NCBI GenBank assembly: GCA_002441125.1
Contig: DJVI01000004.1
Location: forward strand, 1-46,065
Direction of reading: 5' to 3'
DNA from: Caldifarciminota bacterium UBA6260
Lineage (GTDB): Bacteria; Hydrothermota; 32-111
DNA: 46,065 nt
The number at the start of each line of letters is the position of its first letter. The first letter of the stretch is position 1. The notes beneath the pieces were generated by a model. That model saw only the letters and a list, made by a program, of their open reading frames with translations, ran no database searches and was not told where the DNA came from. This document shows positions 33,586-41,220 of the stretch, one piece after another. The position numbers and the translations under genes are program-made.

Positions 33586-36579
33586 TTATAACAATAATAA
33601 TAATTTTTTCAAGTATTGATGGATAGTTGTAAAACTTTCTTTTTCTTTACCAAATTTTATAACGATTGTGAAAGATGGGTCATAGAAGATTTCAAAATCC
33701 TCTTCTATTTTTGACAGAACCTTTTTTATCAAAATGTTAACACTCTCATCGTTACCAGCGAAAAACTCTATTATCAGTTTTCCGTTTATGTATTCGATCT
33801 TTGAGATTCTGCTCTGTTTACAAAGTATTTTAAGTTCCTGAAATTTAAATAGATTTTCAACATCATAGTAAACTTTTCCATAGATATCTAAAACCTCTTT
33901 TTTTCTCTTTTCAAGAGTTTCAAGAGTATCCACAGAATTTATAGATCTGTAAAGCTTTATTTTTGAACTCTTGGTAATATTGTAATTTTCTGAAATGTAG
34001 GAATCAAAAGGTATATTGATAGTTGGCTCTATCAGATTGGTTTTTTTTGTTCCCCTTATCTCTTCCATCGCTTCATTAAGGAGTTTAAAATATAAAGAGT
34101 AACCAACATTCCCTATATAACCATGTTGCTCTGTTCCAAGTATCTTTCCTGCACCTCTAATCTCGATATCTTTCATGGCGAGTGATAATCCAGCGCCAAG
34201 AGATGGGTAGGATGAAAATACCGAAATCCTTTTTTTTGCATTATCCGTCAAAAGATCTTTCGATGGAATTATAAGATAACAGTAAGCTTCCCTTTCAGAC
34301 CTTCCGACTCTTCCCCTCAACTGATGTAGTTCAGCAAGACCAAACTTATCAGCGTTATTTATAAATATTGTGTTAACATTTGGATTATCGATCCCAGATT
34401 CTATTATTGAGGTTGAAAGTAGAAGATCAAACTCTTTTCTTTTGAACCTATGCATCATTGTATCTATATGTTTCGAACTCATCTTTGCATGCAATGTTAC
34501 GATTTTAATTTCAGGTAATATTTTTAAAAGGTGCGTTTCCAAAGATTTTATATTCTCTATCCTGTTGTTTATAAAATAGACCTGTCCTCCCCTCTCAATC
34601 TCTTTCAGTATACCATACCTTATTATGTTATCATCCCATTTTATAACTGAAGTTTTTATATTCTTTCTTCCATAAGGTGGAGTGTTAATACTGCTTATAT
34701 CCCTTACTCCCATAAGTGACATTTCAAGTGTTCTTGGAATCGGAGTTGCTGACAAAGATAAAACATCTATATTTTTTTTCAATATTTTCAACTTCTCCTT
34801 CTGTTTCACTCCAAACCTATGTTCTTCATCAACAATAAGTAATCCAAGATCCTTGAATTCTATTCCTTTTGATAACAATGTATGTGTCCCTATTATTATA
34901 TCTATCTTTCCGTTCTTTAAGTCTTCTTTTATTTTTCTTTTCTGATAATCGTTTTTGAACCTACTTATCACCTCAACAACTACACCAAAATCCTTCAACC
35001 TTGAAATGAAGGTTTCATAATGTTGTTGAGCGAGTATTGTTGTTGGAACAAGGAAAACTACCTGCTTGTCTGAAAGAACAGCTTTAAATGATGCTCTAAG
35101 AGCAACTTCAGTTTTCCCATATCCAACCTCTCCAACGACCAATCTATCCATAGGGACACTCTTTTCCATATCCCTTTTTACCTCTTCTATAACTCTCAAC
35201 TGGTCTTCCGTCTCCTCATATTCGAAATTCTCTTCAAGTTCGAGTTGCAACATATCGTCCTTTTTGAAAGCGAATCCTTTGACAAGATTTCTTTCCGCAT
35301 ACAACCTTAAAAGTTCACCTGCGATAGTTTTTATAGAATTTTTTATCCTTTCCTTTTCTTTTACAAAGGAGTTTGACCTTAAAGATGAAAGTTTTAATTT
35401 CTCACCTTTATCTCCAACATATTTATCAACAAGGTAGATCTGCTCAACTGGAACAAAAAGTTTATCGTTTTCAGCGTAAATTATTTTTAGACAATCTGTT
35501 GTTCTATTGTTATACTCTATCTTTTCTATACCAGCATATATCCCTATTCCATAAGTTTGGTGAACAACTATATCTCCATTCTCAATTTGGTCAAGTTGTT
35601 CAAGGTATATTGGACTCAATTTTAGATGTGAGAACCTAACACTTCTTTCTCTGTTGAAAAGTTCAAAATCGTTTATAAATATCTCTTTGAACTTGTGTGC
35701 TATGAAACCTTTAAAAATGTTGAAATCAAAAACTTCAAACTGATTATTTGTCAACTTTTCAATCTTTTCTTTCTCATATTTGGAAGAAGAGAAAACTAAA
35801 ACCTTATATTCAGAGTAATTTTTTCTGTAGAATTCCAAAAAATTCAAAAAGCTCAATTCCTTAACAGGTAAAGGTTCAAAAAGATTAAAATCAGGTTCAA
35901 GTTTTAAAATCTCATCAGAAAAGTCAACTATTTTGTAATCAGAAAAAAAATTTTCAAAATCAATAACTTTAGAACTGTTCCTGTCAAAATCTGGCGATAT
36001 AAATATTTTTTCAACATTTTCCAAACTCAATTGTGTATCAAGGGAAAACTTTCTGATCGATTCTATATTTTCACCATCAAGTTCAATCCTGTAAGGTTCA
36101 CCTCCATAAGGATAAAGATCTATTATAAAACCTCTAACAGCGAACTCTCCATATTCAAAAACATTGTCAACCCTTTCAAAGTTCAAGATTTCAAGTTTTT
36201 CTATAAATTTTTCAACATCAAGCTTATCACCTTTTTTTAACACTATACCTTTTTCATCAATATACTCTTTTTCAGGGAATTTAAAATCTTTTATCTTTTT
36301 TTGTGAAACAATGTTTTTCCTAAACTTTTTTAAAAGAAAAAGTTTTTTGTAAAAATCATCTTCACTTCCACTATCGAGAAAAGCTATTTCATCAAAAAGA
36401 AAATTGTTGAAGTGTTCAAAAAGATAGGTCGACTCATCATAAGAATTAAGAATAACAAGATATTTCTCTTTTGATCTTTTAATCTTTTCAGTTAAAATGA
36501 AAGGTAAAACTTCTGGAATTATTTTTTCACTTTTAATATTTTTGAATTTTTCCAAAATATTTTTTATTTCTGTTGACAT
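33586..36579 (-). CDS. mfd: Transcription-repair coupling factor Mfd
   Basis: Mfd pushes stalled RNA polymerase off DNA and recruits UvrA. The 997-residue protein has a shortened UvrB-like N-terminal module (about 1-210). The RNA-polymerase-interacting RID follows, with GDIVVHQTYGIGIYAGIEKI at about 330. The RecG-like translocase has Walker A GEVGYGKTEVALRA (about 483), LLIVDEEHRFGVKQ (about 586), SATPIPRTLEMSL and HQLRGRVGRSE. A C-terminal TRCF domain closes it. It is about 150 residues shorter than E. coli Mfd, nearly all at the N-terminus. Its own promoter lies at 36602-36630. The message has a leader of about 16 nt with AAAGAAG. Confidence 0.95.
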   Translation of the reverse strand: MSTEIKNILEKFKNIKSEKIIPEVLPFILTEKIKRSKEKYLVILNSYDESTYLFEHFNNFLFDEIAFLDSGSEDDFYKKLFLLKKFRKNIVSQKKIKDFKFPEKEYIDEKGIVLKKGDKLDVEKFIEKLEILNFERVDNVFEYGEFAVRGFIIDLYPYGGEPYRIELDGENIESIRKFSLDTQLSLENVEKIFISPDFDRNSSKVIDFENFFSDYKIVDFSDEILKLEPDFNLFEPLPVKELSFLNFLEFYRKNYSEYKVLVFSSSKYEKEKIEKLTNNQFEVFDFNIFKGFIAHKFKEIFINDFELFNRERSVRFSHLKLSPIYLEQLDQIENGDIVVHQTYGIGIYAGIEKIEYNNRTTDCLKIIYAENDKLFVPVEQIYLVDKYVGDKGEKLKLSSLRSNSFVKEKERIKNSIKTIAGELLRLYAERNLVKGFAFKKDDMLQLELEENFEYEETEDQLRVIEEVKRDMEKSVPMDRLVVGEVGYGKTEVALRASFKAVLSDKQVVFLVPTTILAQQHYETFISRLKDFGVVVEVISRFKNDYQKRKIKEDLKNGKIDIIIGTHTLLSKGIEFKDLGLLIVDEEHRFGVKQKEKLKILKKNIDVLSLSATPIPRTLEMSLMGVRDISSINTPPYGRKNIKTSVIKWDDNIIRYGILKEIERGGQVYFINNRIENIKSLETHLLKILPEIKIVTLHAKMSSKHIDTMMHRFKRKEFDLLLSTSIIESGIDNPNVNTIFINNADKFGLAELHQLRGRVGRSEREAYCYLIIPSKDLLTDNAKKRISVFSSYPSLGAGLSLAMKDIEIRGAGKILGTEQHGYIGNVGYSLYFKLLNEAMEEIRGTKKTNLIEPTINIPFDSYISENYNITKSSKIKLYRSINSVDTLETLEKRKKEVLDIYGKVYYDVENLFKFQELKILCKQSRISKIEYINGKLIIEFFAGNDESVNILIKKVLSKIEEDFEIFYDPSFTIVIKFGKEKESFTTIHQYLKKLLLLL

Positions 36580-36601
36580 AAAACTTCTTTTCAGTTAAGT
36601 T
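36573..36601 (+). promoter_or_regulatory. Leaderless-type promoter of the 36609 lipoprotein gene
   Basis: Perfect TTGACA (36573-36578), 17-nt spacer, TAAGTT (36596-36601), then seven bases and ATG 36609. The -35 box overlaps the mfd start codon on the other strand, so the two divergent promoters interleave. The -10 match is modest. Confidence 0.48.
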
Positions 36602-36630
36602 ATTATATATGTATAAAATTTTTCTTTCAA
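36602..36630 (-). promoter_or_regulatory. Promoter of mfd
   Basis: Minus strand: TTGAAA (36625-36630), 17-nt spacer, perfect TATAAT (36602-36607). Transcription would start near 36595, 16 nt before the mfd ATG. The -35 box lies inside the divergent lipoprotein gene. Confidence 0.6.
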
Positions 36631-37064
36631 TACTCGTTCTAATATTTTTAAGCTGTTCTATGGATTATTCACTTGAAAAAGCAACTCTCACATACATAGG
36701 TTTTGATTTTTCAAACAAAGGTACAAACGCTGATCCATCTTTAAATGATATTATTGCAATAGTAGACTATAACCCTTCATATTCAACTGTTTCCCGTGAT
36801 GGATACATATATTTCCTTATAAATGAAAAAACAAGAAAACAGGATATAATAGATCTTAAAGAAGCACCTTTCAATTCTGTTGATAGAGTTTCCTACTCTA
36901 TGTTTACAGATACAATATCTCCACCCATACTCGCAGGGCACCTATACATTATAAAATGTAAGGATGGATACGCAAAAGTTTATATCCATTCTTTTAGAGG
37001 AGAAAATCTTTTAAGGTTACAGGTGAATGTAATCTACGAATTTTCTTTCGATTCTATATTTTAA
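36609..37064 (+). CDS. Small hypothetical lipoprotein
   Basis: A 151-residue protein. The signal MYKIFLSILVLIFLSC places the lipid-attached Cys at residue 16. The mature domain is beta-rich with ATLTYIGFDFSNKGTN, DGYIYFLINEKTRKQD and LAGHLYIIKCKDGYAKVYIHSF, ending NVIYEFSFDSIF. No family recognised. There is no Shine-Dalgarno, and the promoter predicts translation from the very 5' end. Its stop codon overlaps the stop of korC on the other strand within TTAA. Confidence 0.7.
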   Translation: MYKIFLSILVLIFLSCSMDYSLEKATLTYIGFDFSNKGTNADPSLNDIIAIVDYNPSYSTVSRDGYIYFLINEKTRKQDIIDLKEAPFNSVDRVSYSMFTDTISPPILAGHLYIIKCKDGYAKVYIHSFRGENLLRLQVNVIYEFSFDSIF

Positions 37065-37618
37065 CTTCCGCAAATTTCAGGGTATTTACTTTTAGCCTTT
37101 TCAAAACCAAATTTAACGGCTTTTATATTCATTTCAAGAAAATTCTTTGGAACATTTTTTTCTACAGATTTTAATACACTCTCCTCTGAAAAATATTTCC
37201 CAACAACTGTAACTATCCCAACTGAAATCATATTTGAGAAAAGTTCAGAATCAGCCAGTTCTTTTGACATTTCAGATATTGGGAAGGAGAGAATCCTTTT
37301 ATCCAACTGATCGTAATTTTTAACATAGAAACTATCTATTATTAGTTTCCCATCCTCTTTTAACTCTTTTGAATAACGATCATAAGCTTCCTGTGAAAGG
37401 CATAAAAGTATATCAGCGGCAGCGATTTCAAGAGTGTATATATCTCCGTCATCAATTATAACATCAGCCTTTGAAAGTTCACCTCTCGCAGCAGCACCAT
37501 AGATTTGCGATTGAACAACATTCAGATCTGAAAAAATTCCGGCAGCCTCAGCAATAACTTTCGCTGCAAGAATTATCCCCTGACCTCCACTACCAGCCAA
37601 CCTGATTTCTGCTCTCAT
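37061..37618 (-). CDS. korC: 2-oxoacid:ferredoxin oxidoreductase, gamma subunit
   Basis: The 185-residue gamma subunit of the cytosolic enzyme that interconverts 2-oxoglutarate, CoA and ferredoxin with succinyl-CoA and CO2. The N-terminal IRLAGSGGQGIILAAKVIAEAAG is the gamma-domain glycine signature. VVQSQIYGAAARGELSKADVII and EIAAADILLCLSQEAYDRY follow. It is last in the korD-fumarase-korA-korB-korC operon, overlapping korB by 4 nt. 2-Oxoglutarate rather than pyruvate is suggested by the separate-subunit KorABCD arrangement and by fumarase in the operon; specificity is not provable by eye. Confidence 0.92.
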   Translation of the reverse strand: MRAEIRLAGSGGQGIILAAKVIAEAAGIFSDLNVVQSQIYGAAARGELSKADVIIDDGDIYTLEIAAADILLCLSQEAYDRYSKELKEDGKLIIDSFYVKNYDQLDKRILSFPISEMSKELADSELFSNMISVGIVTVVGKYFSEESVLKSVEKNVPKNFLEMNIKAVKFGFEKAKSKYPEICGS

Positions 37619-38442
37619 TTCTCACCCCTTTTTGCTTTTTCTATAACATTTTTTTCATAAGTTTCAACATACTCATCTCTCTGTTCATCAACGAAAATAC
37701 CTATTGGAAATTTTCCCTTTTTCTCCTCTTCACTCATTTCCTGCCATTTTTTCAAAGATACAGCCCTTTCGGCAACAAAATCAAGCATCTGGTATGGCTC
37801 TTTCATCTTATTCCTTCTTCCAAACTGTGTTGGACAGGTAGCCATAACTTCTACAACAGAAAAACCTTTGTGTGACAATGCTTTTTCCATAACATTATCA
37901 AGAAGAGCGATATGGTAAGCATCAGCCCTTGCTACAAAGGAAGCTCCAGCACCTGTTGCGAGTTTAACTATATCAAAAGATGGCTCAACATTACCATAAG
38001 GTGCTGTTGAAGCGTAGTAATTTATTGGAGTTGTAGGGGAATATTGACCACCGGTCATTCCATAAATATTGTTATTAAAAATTATCGCTTTTATATCAAT
38101 ATTTCTTCTACAAGCATGAATAAAATGGTTTCCACCTATAGCAACAGCATCACCATCACCCATTACATCGATAACTGTCAGTTCAGGTTTTGCCATTTTT
38201 ATTCCTGTTGCAAATGTTAAAGATCTTCCATGAGTTGTATGAAGAGTATTCATATCGAGATAACCTGGTGTTCTACCAGAGCAACCAATACCTGAAAGAA
38301 CTGCAATCTTATTTTTATCAAGTTTCAACTTCTCGATAGAACGAAGTAATGAACCAACAATTATTCCATGTGCGCATCCGGGACACCATATATGTGGAAG
38401 TTTATCTGTCCTAAGATAATCAAAAATATGTTCATTAAACAT
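37615..38442 (-). CDS. korB: 2-oxoacid:ferredoxin oxidoreductase, beta (TPP) subunit
   Basis: The 275-residue beta subunit binds thiamine diphosphate and a 4Fe-4S cluster. WCPGCAHG (about 19-26) and GIGCSGRTPGY (about 51) supply cluster Cys. The TPP motif GDGDAVAIGGNHFIHACRRN runs from about 95 and ends with NNNIYGMTGGQYSPTTP. CPTQFGRRNK gives a later Cys. GGGAGG lies 6 nt before the ATG and it overlaps korA by 8 nt. Length is typical. Confidence 0.95.
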   Translation of the reverse strand: MFNEHIFDYLRTDKLPHIWCPGCAHGIIVGSLLRSIEKLKLDKNKIAVLSGIGCSGRTPGYLDMNTLHTTHGRSLTFATGIKMAKPELTVIDVMGDGDAVAIGGNHFIHACRRNIDIKAIIFNNNIYGMTGGQYSPTTPINYYASTAPYGNVEPSFDIVKLATGAGASFVARADAYHIALLDNVMEKALSHKGFSVVEVMATCPTQFGRRNKMKEPYQMLDFVAERAVSLKKWQEMSEEEKKGKFPIGIFVDEQRDEYVETYEKNVIEKAKRGEK

Positions 38443-39574
38443 TCATAACCTCCCGAATCTTTGATAAAATCTCTGTTGGAGTTATAAATTCTCCATTTGC
38501 TCTACCAAGGAAATCAACTTTCGTTTTAACTCCACATGCTCCTCTTTCAACTTCACCTACAATTTGACCCAAATTCATTTCAGCTACCAAAAACTTTTTA
38601 CATTTTTTTGAAAGTTTTTTTATCCTTTCATAGTTGAAAGGCCACAAGGTAATAGGTCTAAAAAGCCCTGCTTTTATGTTTTCCCTTCTCGCATCCTTTA
38701 TTGCTCTCATAGCACTTCTTGCAACGGATCCATAAGCAACAACAATTATTTCTGCATCCTCAACCATCCTTTCCTCATACCAGTCAAAATTTTTTCTGTT
38801 TTTCAATATTTTATCTCTCAACCTTTCCTGAAGTTTCTCAACAGTATTTGGGTTTGATGTTGGGAATCCAGTTTCATCATGAGTTAATCCTGTAATATGA
38901 AACCTGTAACCCTCACCATAGGAAGCGAGTGGAGGAACAAGTCCATACTTGTTATCAAAAGGTTTATACTGTTCACTCTGAACTGAAGGTTTTACTCTAT
39001 CTATTATTTTATAGTTTTTAGCTTCATCAAGAATAACCTTTTCCCTCATATGGGCTATTATCTCATCGGTCAAAAGAATAACTGGTGTTCTATACATCTC
39101 TGAAAGGTTAAAAGCTTCAAAAGTCAATTTAAATGTTTCCTGAACCGAACATGGAGTCAGAGCGATTATCTGATGATCCCCATGTGTTCCCCATCTTGCC
39201 TGCATAACATCACCCTGTGAAGGATATGTTGGCATTCCTGTTGAAGGGCCACCTCTCATAACATTTACTATAACGATTGGGATCTCTCCCATAACAGCAA
39301 AACCTATATGTTCCTGTTTTAGAGAAAAACCGGGACCACTTGTTGCTGTCATAGATTTGACTCCAGTCAAAGATGCACCTATTGCAGCACCAATTCCACC
39401 TATCTCATCCTCCATCTGGATGAATTTTCCCCCAACCTTTGGAAGTTCTTTCGCCATTCCTTCAGCTATTTCTGATGATGGTGTTATAGGATAACCACCA
39501 TAAAATTTGCATCCACTCATTATAGCTGCTTTAACAACAGCATCGTTTCCTGACATCAATTCTATATTAGGCAT
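38435..39574 (-). CDS. korA: 2-oxoacid:ferredoxin oxidoreductase, alpha subunit
   Basis: The 379-residue alpha subunit. It starts LMSGNDAVVKAAIMSGC with CKFYGGYPITPSSEIAE. IQMEDEIGGIGAAIGASL and TSGPGFSLKQEH form the pyrimidine-binding part facing TPP, and RGGPSTGMPTYPSQGD is the KorA signature. It is the short alpha form without a fused gamma domain. A GTG just before ATG 39574 is in frame, but GGAG 5 nt from the ATG decides the start. That start shares one base with the fumarase beta stop (TGATG). Confidence 0.94.
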   Translation of the reverse strand: MPNIELMSGNDAVVKAAIMSGCKFYGGYPITPSSEIAEGMAKELPKVGGKFIQMEDEIGGIGAAIGASLTGVKSMTATSGPGFSLKQEHIGFAVMGEIPIVIVNVMRGGPSTGMPTYPSQGDVMQARWGTHGDHQIIALTPCSVQETFKLTFEAFNLSEMYRTPVILLTDEIIAHMREKVILDEAKNYKIIDRVKPSVQSEQYKPFDNKYGLVPPLASYGEGYRFHITGLTHDETGFPTSNPNTVEKLQERLRDKILKNRKNFDWYEERMVEDAEIIVVAYGSVARSAMRAIKDARRENIKAGLFRPITLWPFNYERIKKLSKKCKKFLVAEMNLGQIVGEVERGACGVKTKVDFLGRANGEFITPTEILSKIREVMNV

Positions 39575-40077
39575 CACTTCTCCTGTTTTATCATTGTTTT
39601 TCCACTCTTATCTATAAAAACTATAAGAGGGAATCTGTCTATATCTATTCTAAAAAGAGCTTCACTTTTAAATTCCTTAAAAAGAACGGGTTCAATAGAT
39701 TTAACTTTACTACCATACAAACTACCAAGTCCACCAAATGCAAGAAAATATATTTTACCATATTTTTTATGTATATCAACATCTCTTTCACCTTTACCTA
39801 TTGTTGCAATGACACCATTTTCAAAAAGAAAAGGTAAAAATCTATCCATCCTTTTTGAAGTTGTTGGACCAAAAGATAAAAATCCTTTCTCATTTTTTTC
39901 AGTTGGTCCGGCATGGTATATTATACTATCTTTTAAAAATGAAGGGAAAATTTTCTTTTTCTCCATTTCATTCAAAACTCTATCTCTTGCAACATATATT
40001 GTTCCAGATAAAAAAAGATGATCACCTGCTTTAAGTTTTTTTATTTTTTCTATATCAGAACTTTTCAAATCTTTCAT
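39574..40077 (-). CDS. Fumarate hydratase (class I type), beta subunit
   Basis: The 167-residue C-terminal half of the two-subunit iron-sulfur hydro-lyase family (fumarase / L(+)-tartrate dehydratase). AGDHLFLSGTIYVARDRVLNEM is the opening signature. IYHAGPTEKNEKGFLSFGPTTSKRMD is the substrate-binding stretch, and IGKGERDVDIHKKYG and AFGGLGSLYGSKVKSIE follow. It overlaps the alpha gene by 4 nt. Fumarase is preferred over tartrate dehydratase because the genes sit inside a 2-oxoacid:ferredoxin oxidoreductase operon. Confidence 0.9.
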   Translation of the reverse strand: MKDLKSSDIEKIKKLKAGDHLFLSGTIYVARDRVLNEMEKKKIFPSFLKDSIIYHAGPTEKNEKGFLSFGPTTSKRMDRFLPFLFENGVIATIGKGERDVDIHKKYGKIYFLAFGGLGSLYGSKVKSIEPVLFKEFKSEALFRIDIDRFPLIVFIDKSGKTMIKQEK

Positions 40078-40886
40078 AGATATAAAACTCCAACCCTTTC
40101 CTGAAAACAGTTGAACTGGATAGATAAAGGAAGAGTCGCTATATGTCTTTCTTTAATAATTACTCTGCAATCAATAACAGTTTTCCCAAAACCAAGACCA
40201 CCAAATCCAGTTTTTACATTTAAAGAATCTTTCAAAATTTTTTCACTCAATTTTTTTTCAAAATCTTTTCTGTTATGGTTAAATTTTCCGGTTAAAGCCA
40301 ACTTAGAAAAAAAGAGAGATTCTAAACTACTCTTACCAACACCTATTCCTAAGATATAAGGTGGACATCCTCTATCTTTTGCTTCTTTTACACTTTTTAC
40401 AACTATTTCAGAAATATCTTCCAAAGAAAACGATGGATTTAGCATAAAAAGTTTTGAAAGGTTTTCACTTCCACCACCCTTTGCCATCAAAACTATCTTT
40501 ACATTCTTTCTTTTGCTCTGAAAGATGTAAACGGATGGAGAATTTGAGTATTTTCCTTTAAAATCTATTATTGAATATCTGAAACCAAATTTTTTTGTTT
40601 CTGAATTTATTCTTTTTTTAAGTTCATCCTCAATATCAAAATCGAAACAGAAATTTGAAGGTATCTCTATGAAAACTGAAAGATGCCCTGTGTCCTGACA
40701 GAGAGGTGTTCTGTTTTTAAAAGATAATCTGTTATTATCAACATAGGCATCTATAAAAAGTTTTTCAATATCACTTTTAGGCTTCTCTTTTAAAATCTCT
40801 TTTTTTACAAAAGTGGATGGATTTATACTTATTTCCCTGTATAAATTTACAATCTTATCAACTACATTTTTATCAATCTTTTTCAA
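40074..40886 (-). CDS. Fumarate hydratase (class I type), alpha subunit
   Basis: The 270-residue alpha subunit holds the labile 4Fe-4S cluster that hydrates fumarate to malate. The three expected cluster Cys are visible: PLCQDTGH (about 63), DRGCPPYILGIGVG (about 171) and QFNCFQERVG (about 262). AKGGGSENLSKLFML and GFGGLGFGKTVID are also family marks. The start is TTG with only a weak AGG upstream, but the reading begins at the normal N-terminal helix. It follows korD by 17 nt. Oxygen sensitivity of this class agrees with anaerobic life. Confidence 0.9.
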   Translation of the reverse strand: MKKIDKNVVDKIVNLYREISINPSTFVKKEILKEKPKSDIEKLFIDAYVDNNRLSFKNRTPLCQDTGHLSVFIEIPSNFCFDFDIEDELKKRINSETKKFGFRYSIIDFKGKYSNSPSVYIFQSKRKNVKIVLMAKGGGSENLSKLFMLNPSFSLEDISEIVVKSVKEAKDRGCPPYILGIGVGKSSLESLFFSKLALTGKFNHNRKDFEKKLSEKILKDSLNVKTGFGGLGFGKTVIDCRVIIKERHIATLPLSIQFNCFQERVGVLYL

Positions 40887-40903
40887 GAGGAACCTACTTG
40901 AAA

Positions 40904-41125
40904 TTATTTAACTTCTTCTTTCTCTTCTTCACAAACATGAACCTGAATAGCAAAATCTGGACATCTCATCTCACACATATGGCATCCTATACAATCATCA
41001 GGTCTTGCAGCAAAAACCTTTCTATCCTCACCAATCTCAAGAACATTTTTCGGACAATAGTGAACACAGAGTGAGCACCCCTTACAAAGATTTTTAAAAA
41101 TTTTATGTGTATATCTCTTTTTCAT
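40904..41125 (-). CDS. korD: 2-oxoacid:ferredoxin oxidoreductase, delta (2x4Fe-4S ferredoxin) subunit
   Basis: A 73-residue dicluster ferredoxin. Two CxxCxxCxxxCP motifs are present: CKGCSLCVHYCP at residues 14-25 and CIGCHMCEMRCP at about 45-56. The acidic C-terminus is EEEKEEVK. It passes electrons between the Kor catalytic cluster and soluble ferredoxin. It is first in the six-gene operon, with a promoter at 41151-41178 and GAGG 4 nt before the ATG. It is separated from korA by the two fumarase genes, which is unusual. Confidence 0.92.
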   Translation of the reverse strand: MKKRYTHKIFKNLCKGCSLCVHYCPKNVLEIGEDRKVFAARPDDCIGCHMCEMRCPDFAIQVHVCEEEKEEVK

Positions 41126-41150
41126 AATACCTCATTTTTTTGATTATATG

Positions 41151-41178
41151 ATTTTATAAAATGGGAAATTAAAGTCAA
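41151..41178 (-). promoter_or_regulatory. Promoter of the kor-fumarase operon
   Basis: Minus strand: TTGACT (41173-41178), 16-nt spacer, TAAAAT (41151-41156). The predicted start is about 41144, leaving a leader of about 19 nt with GAGG before the korD ATG. No operator-like palindrome is evident. Confidence 0.55.
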
Positions 41179-41220
41179 TAGAAAATTTTTAACTTATGCA
41201 ATAAATGGTATTTTATATTT

